Shown here piece by piece: positions 21,205 to 29,844 of a stretch of DNA of 39,691 bases. This DNA is from Irpex lacteus (lineage: Eukaryota; Basidiomycota; Agaricomycetes; Polyporales; Irpicaceae), in assembly GCA_001986395.2 (NCBI GenBank), contig MQVO02000091.1, forward strand, positions 1 through 39,691. The letters run 5' to 3'. The notes below the pieces were generated by a model. It saw only the letters and a list, made by a program, of their open reading frames with translations, did no database searches and was not told the origin of the DNA. The stretch's first letter is position 1. The number at the start of each line of letters is the position of its first letter. A program made the translations under genes and the position numbers.

Positions 21205-21450
21205 TTGAGTAACTCCTCTGTAGAAAGATATTACTCTTGTTTGAGAACTATCATATAATACACCTCCTGCACAAATAAATAGTCCAGGTGAAACTAGTCC
21301 TTTAGCTAATCCTAAGTTAATAGCACCTTCCCCAAAAAAACTAGTTAGAATTATTTCTAATTCCTAGTTTTTTGGGTTAGCTTGTATACTGTTACTAAAA
21401 ACAGCTAAAAGATAAACTGCAGCTTGAGAAACTGAACTAAACAAAAAACT
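21205..21450 (-). pseudogene. nad4: nad4 fragment split by a palindromic element
   Basis: From 21445 down the strand reads LFSSVSQAAVYLLAVFSNSI-Q, then the palindrome (21330-21375), then EGAINLGLAKGLVSPGLFIC, AGGVLYDSSQTRVISFYRGV and TQV. Conserved ND4 has this region as one block (YSSxSHxAVxxLxxFSNTIxGIEGAILLxLxHGxVSPxLFxxxGG). The element sits between Q and EG with about one codon lost, so it was inserted into an uninterrupted coding sequence. This is not the functional nad4 (28263-29720). Confidence 0.82.
21330..21375. repeat. dispersed palindromic element inserted in nad4 remnant
   Basis: CCCCAAAAAAACTAGTTAG pairs with CTAGTTTTTTGGG. The flanks are consecutive nad4 codons, which fixes the insertion limits to a few bases. 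Confidence 0.92.
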
Positions 21451-22440
21451 AATAATTTCTATTATTTTTGTAGAAATAATTATAACCTTTAATTAATCTC
21501 AACCTGAGGATGAGATTTGCAGGGTGATAAAAGGCCATTCTGCAGGTTAAAGTACAAATTTCATTATAAACAAAGATGAATAGTAAATGAGGAGTAGGGT
21601 TATTTAAGGAGACCTGCACTAAGTTGTATCGGCATTAATTTAATTAAATATAAAAAGTTACAAAAACATTCTTCAATAAAAATATAATTAACCTACAAAA
21701 TAAACAGGTGGTGGTTACTCCTATAATTGCTTACGATAATTGCGATCTTTTAAAATTAAAAATTATTTTTCTTCCTATTAAAAAAAGTATTAAAGTTAAA
21801 TTCATTGTTTGATTACTATAAAGTAAATTATTTTAAAAAGTAGTCAAAAGTGATTATCCACTACTATCCTGTTAGATAATCTCCTGCCTGATGCCGCCTT
21901 CGGAGGCCTCGCATCCGACGGTGGCTATCATCTCCTTAAAAATAAGCCTCCCTCTGAATAAGTGTGTACCCCCTTACTATTAATATTGCTATAACCATAA
22001 TAACCCGATAATTATAAATATTGTATAACTAATTAGGTTAAAATTATAAACTATTGTTCTCCCCTTTTTTTTTATAAATAAAAAAGGATTCAAGTAAAAA
22101 CTTTTCCACCCTATTGATTTAATAACAATAAACACTATTGAATATAACTACCTAATTTTTAATAAACTAAGCTGTTTAGGGTTATTTACAACTGCGCCTA
22201 ATATAATCTTGAATAAAAACAACCTACAGCTAAAAATTAAACACTGTTGTTCATAACACCTATAAACTATTATTATATTTATGATAATTTTATTTAGTTA
22301 AATTAAAAATTATTTTTCTTCCTAGGTTTACTTTTATTGTAAAAATTTTTCTTTTTATAATTCTCTATAATATTATACATATAAACTTAATCCAATAGAG
22401 AAGGAATAATCTCTAAATAAATTTAAAGATTCTCCCTCCC
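21451..22440. other. spacer with a GC-rich cluster
   Basis: Mostly A+T, with a compact GC-rich block at about 21886-21936 that includes GATGCCGCCTTCGGAGGC and then GCATCCGACGGTGGC and can fold on itself. The purine/pyrimidine-mixed part at 21490-21640 may be structured. No gene is recognised. Confidence 0.45.
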
Positions 22441-22483
22441 CTATTCTTTTATTTATATTTTTTATTTTTTGTTTTTAAATTTA
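22441..22483. repeat. 43-bp direct repeat, copy 1
   Basis: CTATTCTTTTATTTATATTT and the 23 bases after it recur at 22982-23024, on the far side of atp8 and the two tRNAs. Confidence 0.9.
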
Positions 22484-22551
22484 TGTTTAAGAAAATAAAA
22501 TTTATACTCTCTTATATAATTAAATACTTTTTTTATTTAGATATATAAAAA

Positions 22552-22599
22552 TAATTAAATAATAAGTAACTAAAATAATAATTAAATAATTAAATATTT
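22552..22599. repeat. 48-bp repeat, inverted relative to 23027-23074
   Basis: The reverse complement of this stretch (around AATAAGTAACTAAAATAATA) is found at 23027-23074. Together with the direct repeat it brackets atp8-tRNA-Ile-tRNA-Phe. Confidence 0.88.
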
Positions 22600-22687
22600 A
22601 TAAAATTTTAAAGTTCTATAAATCTATTCCTTATATTAAGGGATAAATAACTTTTAATTAAATTAAATTTATAATAAATTTGGGGGA

Positions 22688-22825
22688 TTAATACCATTTT
22701 TCTTTTTAAATCAATTATTTTACGGTTATATAATCTTATTCGCCTTATTAGTATTAGTTTCATGAGTAATTTTACCATATCTTTTACAGTTACAAATCGT
22801 GAGATTATTAATAACTAAATTATAA
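22688..22825 (+). CDS. atp8: ATP synthase subunit 8, start uncertain
   Basis: Reads LIPFFFLNQLFYGYIILFAL, LVLVSWVILPYLLQLQIVRL, LITKL and stop (the tryptophan is TGA). This is the single-helix F0 subunit 8, whose usual start is MPQLIPFFF. Here the bases before LIPF are GGGGGA in an A+T context and give no ATG. Either the first codons are lost, a non-ATG start is used, or the G run is misread. The rest has the expected length (about 46 codons). tRNA-Ile starts 8 bases downstream. Confidence 0.75.
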
Positions 22826-22833
22826 TATAAATA

Positions 22834-22904
22834 AGTCTATTATTTAATGGTTTAAAATATCTCCTTGATAAGGAGGCAATAGATGTTCGATCCATCTTAG
22901 ACTT
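22834..22904 (+). tRNA. trnI: tRNA-Ile (GAT), first copy
   Basis: Acceptor AGTCTA pairs with TAGACT. Anticodon stem TCTCC/GGAGG encloses TTGATAA (anticodon GAT). The T-loop is TTCGATC, with a four-pair stem GATG/CATC. The D-arm is A/T-rich and the seventh acceptor pair is T-T. Confidence 0.78.
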
Positions 22905-22907
22905 AAA

Positions 22908-22981
22908 GTTCCCATAGCTTAATTTGGTTAGAGCAATAAATTGAAGCTTTATTGATAAAAGTTCAAGTCTTTTTGGGGACC
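22908..22981 (+). tRNA. trnF: tRNA-Phe (GAA)
   Basis: Acceptor GTTCCCA pairs with TGGGGAC (one G-T). Anticodon stem ATAAA/TTTAT encloses TTGAAGC (anticodon GAA). The D-arm is AGCTTAATTTGGTTAGAGC and the T-loop is TTCAAGT. Confidence 0.9.
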
Positions 22982-23024
22982 CTATTCTTTTATTTATATT
23001 TTTTATTTTTTGTTTTTAAATTTA
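22982..23024. repeat. 43-bp direct repeat, copy 2
   Basis: Matches 22441-22483 in the same orientation. It begins at the discriminator end of tRNA-Phe. Confidence 0.9.
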
Positions 23025-23026
23025 AA

Positions 23027-23074
23027 AAATATTTAATTATTTAATTATTATTTTAGTTACTTATTATTTAATTA
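23027..23074. repeat. 48-bp repeat, inverted relative to 22552-22599
   Basis: Reverse complement of 22552-22599, directly after the second 43-bp direct repeat. The mixture of direct and inverted copies suggests at least two rearrangement steps. Confidence 0.85.
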
Positions 23075-23192
23075 AATCTATTTATATTAATAAGAGTATT
23101 TCTTATATTTTATCTTTTAATATTATTTTATTAATATCTTTTTATTTTTATTTACCTTATTTATTAGAAGGTTTATATCTTTTATTATTATA

Positions 23193-23585
23193 ATGTTTCA
23201 TATTTATCTTTATTTAAGTCCTATTGTTGCTATTTTATTAATATTAATTAATTATTTTATATCTTTAGATAATTCTTATATTGAAAAGAAAAGTCCTTTT
23301 GAATGTGGTTTTACTTCTTATGAACAATCTAGATCTTCTTTTAATGTTTCTTTCATTTTAGTTGCTATCTTATTTTTACCTTTTGATTTAGAAATCTCTT
23401 CTCTTTTACCTTATGTTATCTCCGCTTATAATAATAATCTTTACGGTTTATTTATCTTATTATTCTTTTTATTTATTTTAATACCCTTTAATAATCCAGC
23501 CGATATCTTTTTATTGCTGGAGGAGGTGACCCTGTACTATACCAACACCTATTCTTCCAAACAATTCTATATGTTATTCCTCTAG
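23193..23585 (+). CDS. nad3: NADH dehydrogenase subunit 3, C-terminus replaced
   Basis: From ATG it reads [20 protein letters not shown], then [40 protein letters not shown] and [14 protein letters not shown]. The SPFECGF and DLEI(S/A) motifs are diagnostic of the complex I subunit ND3. Homology ends near 23495; the normal ending (xxGxxYExxKGAL) is missing. The frame then runs out of phase through an imported cox1 exon to a stop at 23583. The loss of the last helix segment makes function doubtful unless an intact copy lies elsewhere. The 110 bases upstream read [13 protein letters not shown] before the ATG and could be the 3' end of nad2, which often precedes nad3 in fungi. Confidence 0.82.
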   Translation: MFHIYLYLSPIVAILLILINYFISLDNSYIEKKSPFECGFTSYEQSRSSFNVSFILVAILFLPFDLEISSLLPYVISAYNNNLYGLFILLFFLFILIPFNNPADIFLLLEEVTLYYTNTYSSKQFYMLFL

Positions 23586-23839
23586 TTATTATGCCTTCGG
23601 GTTTCCGGTTTAACGCATTTTATTCACTCTATGCAAAGCGATTTCCTAACGCAGTAGCTCCAAGTCAATCATTTCTTGAATGGCTGATTGGGTTTGCTGT
23701 AGGCGATGGTAGCTTTGTAGTTAACAGCCGAGGAACTGCTGTATTCGTGATTACACAACTTACTGAAGATATTCAGGTACTTCTGAACATTATTTTTGTT
23801 TACAGGGGAGAAATAAAAGTTAATATATTAATAAATTAA
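23516..23839 (+). pseudogene. cox1 exon fused to LAGLIDADG endonuclease fragment, foreign codon style
   Basis: In the frame starting at GCT (23516) it reads [13 protein letters not shown], the COX1 segment before FFGHPEVY, and continues in phase with [20 protein letters not shown], then PSQSFLEWLIGFAVGDGSFV and VNSRGTAVFVITQLTEDIQV. WLIGFAVGDGSF is the first LAGLIDADG helix. Endonucleases translated as extensions of the upstream exon are typical of cox1 group I introns. The frame ends after this first half. Codons CTA, CGA, GGC and GCA are the imported style. It overwrites the end of nad3. Confidence 0.78.
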
Positions 23840-23910
23840 GAATAAATATAATAAACTGTTTGAACTATACTAATATTTCTAATATGTAAGATTAAAGAAT
23901 ATAAATATAA

Positions 23911-24297
23911 TTAATTACTATTTATACAATTAAAGAATATATAATTTGAACTCTTAGTTAAGGAGCGTAGCGAGTGAGTGGAACGAGGGATACTATAGAT
24001 TAAAATAAACAAAAATCTTCTTTTCTTAAACTCTTTAGCATTAACCACAATACAACTTGTAGTATTATTACTTCTACCGAACCCTCCGTATAAACAATTT
24101 AATAATAATTTAGCAATCCATCTTTTTGCCCCTTTTGACTCAGCTTTAACTTTATATAAAGTATTTACATAATCAGAGAAAATATCAACTTTCTCACAGG
24201 AGTAGCCTCCTTTAATAATAAATTGATATTCAGGAATTAAATTTTTAGCCATTTTCAACTCTTCAGAGAAATAAATAGCAGTCCATTTACCTACCTC
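23911..24297 (-). pseudogene. dpo: dpo fragment containing polymerase motif B
   Basis: The minus strand reads GKWTAIYFSEELKMAKNLIP, YQFIIKGGYSCEKVDIFSDY, VNTLYKVKAESKGAKRWIAK and LLLNCLYGGFGR. The K-x3-N-x2-YG core is motif B of family-B polymerases, and the preceding W-SEEL-A...GY block is typical of mitochondrial plasmid enzymes. Motif A and motif C (DTDS type) are not present. After GGFGR some 45 unrelated codons follow. It could be the continuation of the exonuclease part at 26084-27202, which is on the same strand 1.8 kb upstream, with the middle lost. Confidence 0.75.
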
Positions 24298-24422
24298 CTT
24301 TTATTTAAATAAAAATAAAAATAAGGAAAGTAGCTACTTGTTCCATTAAAAAAAATAATGGTTCAATCGAAGCATTAGATAATGGAACTCCCTCTTCTAT
24401 CCTTTTTTTTATTAAAAAAAAA

Positions 24423-24599
24423 GGGGAAGAAGATTTTAGTTGGTTTGTAGATGAGGATGGTAAGATGATAGACTATAATAAAAAGATTAATGTTTTTGAA
24501 GCTGTACAATTATTGCACCACTTTCTAAACAAAAAGTATGGTATATCTAAGGAAACGGTTAAAGAAATAAAATTTATATCTAATATTTTTTTATTCTAA
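24423..24599 (+). pseudogene. coding remnant, unrecognised
   Basis: The open stretch reads GEEDFSWFVDEDGKMIDYNK, KINVFEAVQLLHHFLNKKYG and ISKETVKEIKFISNI, then stops. It looks like a genuine protein end, with an amphipathic second half. It follows a T/A hairpin near 24402-24424 and has no clear start. It is head to head with the dpo fragment. I cannot assign it. Confidence 0.35.
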
Positions 24600-25022
24600 C
24601 AGCTGTGTAATTGTAAGACTCTATTAAAATTTTATTTACTTTATATTTTTATACTTTACTTTGTTGAAGACTATTAAAATTATAACCTCTCTACTTAAAC
24701 ATTTTTTATTTTTTTATTTCTTTATTTTTATTTATTGAATATAATAATCTAATTATAATATTTTATTTTAAGTTTTAATTTTAATATTATAAATTTAATT
24801 TATTTAATAAAAGGAATGATGTGAATATAATTGGCACTCATATATCTAGATGTTATGTTCCGAACTCCTGAAGAACCACGGTTAAGTGTGGTGGGATCAG
24901 TAGGAACAGTAAGTAATATGACAAGGAGGTGTGGCGACCTGACGTTTAAGTACATACCAATTTTATTTTTGGGTTTATTAACCCCCTATGAACCTTTTAA
25001 TAAAGCTAAATATAAATTAATT
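24600..25022. other. spacer
   Basis: A+T-rich except for a mixed-composition patch at 24835-24950 (for example CCGAACTCCTGAAGAACCAC), which looks like imported sequence. A 68-codon frame covers that patch, but I find no recognisable motif in it. Confidence 0.35.
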
Positions 25023-25093
25023 AAGCCTATGATTTAAAGGTAGAATAATTTCTTGATAAGGAATCTGTAGAAGTTCGAATCTTCTTGGGCTTA
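25023..25093 (+). tRNA. trnI: tRNA-Ile (GAT), second copy
   Basis: Acceptor AAGCCTA pairs with TGGGCTT (one T-G). Anticodon stem ATTTC/GGAAT encloses TTGATAA (anticodon GAT). The T-stem AGAAG/CTTCT is perfect, with loop TTCGAAT. It folds better than the copy at 22834-22904 and is clearly different in sequence. Confidence 0.85.
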
Positions 25094-25128
25094 TTGTCTT
25101 TTTTTTTTTAATTATTCTTTTGTTTAAT

Positions 25129-25215
25129 CCCAACCCAAAAAAACTAATTATTTCATCCGCAATTATTAAAATTTAATTTAATTAAATTTTAATTAGAGCC
25201 TAGTTTTTTTGTTGG
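25129..25215. repeat. double-hairpin element, long form
   Basis: The outer stem CCAACCCAAAAAAACTA pairs with TAGTTTTTTTGTTGG. The inner stem TTAAAATTTAATTTAATT pairs with the following AAATTTTAA. The separator is ATTTCATCCGCAATTA. An inverted copy lies at 27707-27793; a third, same-oriented copy lies at 26018-26104. Confidence 0.9.
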
Positions 25216-25377
25216 TTTATTAAAAAAAAAAGGAGGGTAAAGGTAATAATGATTGTTACAGTGATAAAAATTAAATATATAATATATTGTTAGACCACTG
25301 TCTTTCCCCACTCCTCACCTACTTTTGTCTTTTTCTTATGCCTTTTTATTTTCTTTATTTCTTTTTTTTTTAATTAG

Positions 25378-25392
25378 AGCCTAGTTTTTTTG
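25378..25392. repeat. half element
   Basis: GAGCCTAGTTTTTTTGAT, the right half only, just upstream of the small ORF at 25436. Confidence 0.6.
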
Positions 25393-25435
25393 ATTTGAAA
25401 ATAATAAATTTAAATCTAAAATTATAATAATTAGA

Positions 25436-25965
25436 GTGGATTCAAGCACTGACAATTTCAATCATAAGGATTTCCTTAATAATGAAAATATTTCTTATGG
25501 ATTAACTATAAATACAGAAAATGTATTGGAATATAAATTTAATATCTTAGAATTTAGTTTAATGTTAGTTTCATATTTAAATATTAATCTCCCTGGTACT
25601 GCAGTGAAATTGAATATGTTAGCTAGATTAGTAGGAGGATACGAGTTAGATAAAGCACCTGCTTTATCGAATGTTTTATTTGTGTTTGAAGATTTAACTT
25701 GGGTATATTTACAAGGAATATTATCTAAAGTTAATATAAAATTAAGTAGTGGTAGTACAAGTAAAAAAATTTACTGTCTACTGTTCAATTTTATTTAAGT
25801 AACTTCTTAAATATCTTTGGATACTCTGCTGATGAGGTATACCAAAGTTTTATAAGTAACAATAAAAAAAGTAATGTTATACTTTATAATCAAGACTCTG
25901 AAAGAGGATTTTTAACTAAAATGATAATAAAGTTTTTAAATGATACTATAAATAATATAAATTAA
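25436..25965 (+). CDS. about 176-codon ORF with one frameshift, unrecognised
   Basis: From a GTG it reads FNILEFSLMLVSYLNINLPG, TAVKLNMLARLVGGYELDKA and FVFEDLTWVYLQGILSKVNI. After a one-base shift in the A7 run near 25764 it continues as TVQFYLSNFLNIFGYSADEV and YNQDSERGFLTKMIIKFLND to a stop at 25965. It is a soluble-looking, helix-rich protein. It converges on dpo, with a double-hairpin element between them. The position suggests an accessory gene of the dpo-bearing plasmid. I do not recognise the family. Confidence 0.5.
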
Positions 25966-26017
25966 AACATAGAAGAATTAAAAAAAAATAAAGATATTAG
26001 AAAGAATAATCGGCACT

Positions 26018-26104
26018 CCCCAAAAAAACTAGTTAGAATTATTTCATCCGCAATTATTAAAATTTAATTAAATTAAATTTTAATTAGAGCCTAGTTTTTT
26101 GGGG
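26018..26104. repeat. double-hairpin element, long form, supplying the dpo stop
   Basis: The outer stem CCCCAAAAAAACTAG pairs with CTAGTTTTTTGGGG. The inner stem TTAAAATTTAATTAAATT pairs with AAATTTTAA. Read on the minus strand, its edge adds the codons TPQKTRL and TAA to the dpo frame. Confidence 0.92.
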
Positions 26105-27202
26105 AGTTTTATAAATTCTCATAGGTAACGCAGGAAGAGTATAAGAAGAATTAATATTAACTTTAAATTTCTTATAAACAAGTTCATTAAATTTAACTAA
26201 CACTTGGAACAATGATTTACAATCGATTTTACAATAAGTAAGAGCTTGATCTTTAAAGTTCCATGGTCCAGATTTATTATTATAATGTAAATCAAACAAT
26301 TGTTCATAATCTGCCCTAGAAAGATCAGTAAATAATTCATAAGCAGGGAAATCCCCGCTATAATTAATATCTGAGAAGTAAAAAGGGAAATGTGTTTTAA
26401 CAGTAGGTACATTAAATGATTTACACAATCTTCTTAGGCCCATAGGTAATAATAGGAATGAATCTTTAAAGATAATAGTTCTATTATTCACTTTAAATCT
26501 GATAGCCATTAATTTACCATTAAATAATAATGGTTTAACAGTGGCTCCAGGATAATTTAATAAATGTTTAAGAAGTAAGATTTCATCAAAACCAGATAGA
26601 TTATGTGCATAAGCATATTTAATACTCTTTAAATTTAATAGTTGATCTAAAAATGAAATAAACATAGTTGCTTGTGCTTCCTCTGTTATATTAGTAGCAA
26701 TAGAATTAATATAGTTACCCCCAGTATAATGACCATAGTAAGCTGTAATTAGATAAGGATGATGATTACCAGAAACATTAACTGTTTCTATATCAAATGT
26801 ACAAAATGTATCCAAAGCTGATATTTTTTCTTCTACTTTGTGTACTTTAAAGGGTTTAGCAGGTAATTGTTTTTCAGTTACAATTACTTCACCATCTTGA
26901 ATATATAAAGTATCATGATTGATTTCTCTTCTAAAGATATTCTGACTTAATTTTGTATCAGTGAATCTTTGATCTAGAAAACCATGATAATGTACACTAT
27001 TAATATTATCTTTTTGATGAATTTCTATAGGTTGTTCCCCATCAAAGATTTTATATATTACAGTACCATCTGAAGAATCATCCACAAATTTTACTCTCCC
27101 AAAATGATGAGGATTCATATTGGTAGAGCATATCACTGTTAATGATGGTATCCATGTTCAATTCACGGGTACAACTGTTTTCTTATGTCTTGATGACAAC
27201 AT
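26084..27202 (-). CDS. dpo: plasmid-type family-B DNA polymerase, exonuclease half only
   Basis: This encodes the N-terminal part of a protein-primed DNA polymerase of linear mitochondrial plasmids. I place the start at the ATG at 27202: the frame is open from there if TGA (VNWTW) is tryptophan, and a TAA lies further upstream. Exo I is FCTFDIETVN; Exo II is YAYAHNLSGFDEILLLKHLL; Exo III is YCKIDCKSLFQVL. Together these are the 3'-5' exonuclease set. The frame ends at MRIYK plus seven codons supplied by the palindromic element. Motifs A, B and C are absent, so it cannot polymerise. The motif B fragment at 23911-24297 on the same strand may be its lost continuation. It is free of frameshifts. 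Confidence 0.88.
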
Positions 27203-27706
27203 ATGACTAGTTAATATATTTATATTGACTTAATAGTACTTTTTTTACTATTAGATCATATGTATTTAGACTAATTAATAAATTATTTATCTTTATTATA
27301 TATTATTTTATATAATATTTATTATTTAACTAGGGTAAAACTAAAAATTATGACCAGTTAATACTATCTAATATTTAAGGTGTTACACCTGGCGCCATAT
27401 TACCAGATTTATTTTTAATAAATTTGTAAGTATATTTTAAAAAATATAGATAACATAAAATAAGATATATTTTACGTTCGATCACATGGTCTTTATTATT
27501 TATATAAAATTTTGCTAGACTGTCCAATTTTATAAAAACCTTTGGTTGTACATCCGTACTGTATTTACGAATTGAAACACGATTATTTACTGCAACACTT
27601 TTCCTTCAGTTTGCATTCCCAAACTCGTATACAACTTTAGATAGTTGAGCGGATACTATTGATGCTCCGTTACCATTAGGAATTTATTACCTTAGGTAAT
27701 AATAAA
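27203..27706. other. spacer upstream of dpo
   Basis: Mixed composition at 27380-27690 with no clear frame. It may hold the plasmid-end or promoter sequence for dpo, but I see no conserved motif. Confidence 0.35.
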
Positions 27707-27793
27707 CCAACAAAAAAACTAGGCTCTAATTAAAATTTAATTAAATTAAATTTTAATAATTGCGGATGAAATAATTAGTTTTTTTGGGTTGGG
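27707..27793. repeat. double-hairpin element, long form, inverted copy
   Basis: The reverse complement of 25129-25215 over about 85 bases, including the outer CCAAC/GTTGG pair. It closes a 2.6-kb segment carrying the small ORF and dpo. Confidence 0.92.
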
Positions 27794-27965
27794 TAATCCT
27801 TTTTAGCCTTAGAAAAATAAATTTAAATTTAAATAAAATTTATAAAATAAGATAAAGCAATAAAAGTAATATAATATAAAAATTTTTTATCCTCAGCCTA
27901 TATTCCTTTTTAATTATATAATATAAAAAAAAAAAGGGGAGGATAAAGGATAAAAACAAATTTTA

Positions 27966-28040
27966 AGCTGAAATGGTTTAAATGGTTAAAACATACCACT
28001 CATGACGGTATAATAAAGGTTCAATTCCTTTTTTCGGCTC
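27966..28040 (+). tRNA. trnM: tRNA-Met (CAT)
   Basis: Acceptor AGCTGAA pairs with TTCGGCT (one T-G). Anticodon stem TACCA/CGGTA (closing A-C mismatch) encloses CTCATGA (anticodon CAT). The T-stem AAAGG/CCTTT has loop TTCAATT. A lysidine-type isoleucine tRNA with CAT cannot be excluded. Confidence 0.78.
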
Positions 28041-28262
28041 TATAATTCTATATTTACTAAGTTTAAATTTAAATTTTAAGTAAATAAACTTACAAATAGC
28101 CCGTAATAGTATCTTTTTAAAAAAATAGATAATGCTAACAACTCCTTTTTTTATTAATTATAAATAAAAAGGGAAAAAATTAAGTCAAATAGAATTATAA
28201 GTTAAATTCAATCTTCAAGGTATCTAATTTTAATTAGATAAAATAAAAAATAAATAAATAAA

Positions 28263-29720
28263 ATGTTACAATTATTATTATTAATACCACTACTAGGGAG
28301 TGCAATTATACTATTAATCCCAGAAAATAGTAAAGAAAATCAAAGTACAATTAAAAATATAGCATTAAATATATCATTACTAAATTTTATAGTATCAATC
28401 TTTTTATGGGTTCAATTTAATTCAAATACAAGTGAATATCAATTTGTATATGAATTTACAAAATTGAGTTTCTGTCATTTTAATATAGGGGTAGATGGTA
28501 TCTCATTATATTATGTTTTATTAACTACATTTATAACACCAATAGCTTTATTATCTAATTTTAATAATTTAAGTTCAGAAAAAAGTATTAAATTTTTCGT
28601 AATCTCATTTTTACTATTAGAAACATTTCAAATAGCACTATTTGTAGTATTAGACTTATTTCTTTTCTATATCTTCTTTGAAAGTGTTTTACCAGTATTA
28701 TTTATAATAATCATAGTATATGGATCCGGAGTAAATAGAATAAGAAGTGCATTGTTATTTTTCTTATATACTTTAGCAGGTTCTTTATTTATGTTATTAG
28801 CAATCCTACAAATATATAGTAATTTAGGAAGTACAGATTTCACTATTATATCATTAAGTGAAATAAGTTTAGATAGTCAAAAAATATTATGGTTAGCTTT
28901 CTTTTTAGCTTTTGCTGTTAAAACTCCATTATGGCCATTTACAGGTTGGTTATATAGAGCACACAGTGATGCACCCTTAGCAGCCTCAATCTTATTAGCA
29001 GGAACAATCTTAAAATTTGCTAGTTATGGTTATCTAAGAGTATTAATTAACTTTTTACCTGATGCTACTAATTACTTTAGTCCTTTAGTACAAACTATTG
29101 CTATAATAACTTTAATTTATGCTTCATTTGCTACTATAATTCAGCATGATACAAAAAGTTTAATTGCTTATAGTAGTATCTGTCACATGGCTGTTGTTAT
29201 TTTAGGTTTATTTTCTAATACTATTATTGGTATTGAAGGTGCTATTTTACTATCATTAGCTCATGGTTTTGTTTCTCCTGCTCTATTTATTTGTGTGGGT
29301 GGAGTAATATATGATAGATTCCATACTAGAACTATTGCATATATTAGAGGTTTAGCTACTTACTTTCCAGTTTTCACTATCTTATTTTTTGTATTTACTA
29401 TAGCAAATACAGGTATACCTTTATCTCTAAACTTTATAGGAGAACAATTATCTTTAATGGGTATTTGGGAAAGATCACCTATTATTTCAGCTCTAGGTGC
29501 TACTGGTATAGTTTTCAGTGCTATATATAGTATCTATCTTTATAATAGAATTTCTTATGGTGTATATTCTCCACATTTAAAATCTGCAGAAGATATATCT
29601 AGAAGAGAATTTAACCTATTAATTACTCTATTAATACCTACTGTAATTTTAGGTATACTACCAAATGTAATCTTAGATTCTATCCATTTATCAGTTTCAA
29701 CTTTATTATATTATGTATAG
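28263..29720 (+). CDS. nad4: NADH dehydrogenase subunit 4
   Basis: ND4 is an antiporter-like proton-pumping subunit of complex I. The frame is complete, 485 codons from ATG to TAG, the usual fungal length. Conserved blocks are GVDGISLYYVLLTTFITPIA (about residue 78), FFESVLPVLFIIII (about 138), AVKTPLWPFTGWLYRAHSDA (about 217, with the functional lysine), ICHMAVVILGLFSNTIIGIE and AHGFVSPALFICVGGVIYDR (about 300-345). All tryptophans are TGG. No intron is present. tRNA-Met lies 222 bases upstream. Two kinds of nad4 relic elsewhere in the window (IR1 and 21205-21450) are divergent copies. Confidence 0.97.
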   Translation: MLQLLLLIPLLGSAIILLIPENSKENQSTIKNIALNISLLNFIVSIFLWVQFNSNTSEYQFVYEFTKLSFCHFNIGVDGISLYYVLLTTFITPIALLSNFNNLSSEKSIKFFVISFLLLETFQIALFVVLDLFLFYIFFESVLPVLFIIIIVYGSGVNRIRSALLFFLYTLAGSLFMLLAILQIYSNLGSTDFTIISLSEISLDSQKILWLAFFLAFAVKTPLWPFTGWLYRAHSDAPLAASILLAGTILKFASYGYLRVLINFLPDATNYFSPLVQTIAIITLIYASFATIIQHDTKSLIAYSSICHMAVVILGLFSNTIIGIEGAILLSLAHGFVSPALFICVGGVIYDRFHTRTIAYIRGLATYFPVFTILFFVFTIANTGIPLSLNFIGEQLSLMGIWERSPIISALGATGIVFSAIYSIYLYNRISYGVYSPHLKSAEDISRREFNLLITLLIPTVILGILPNVILDSIHLSVSTLLYYV

Positions 29721-29844
29721 GTGCCCCTTACTAATATATAAATATATTATATATACCCCGTAGTAATTATTTTTATTAAAAAACTACCATTATTATTTGT
29801 AAGGCAAGGAGCATTACTCTCCATTCATTCCGCATCGGGAATTT

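Noticed and set aside
24831..25037. 68-codon frame running into tRNA-Ile
   Set aside because: Ends inside the tRNA; no recognisable domain, although the mixed composition at its 5' side may be imported DNA.
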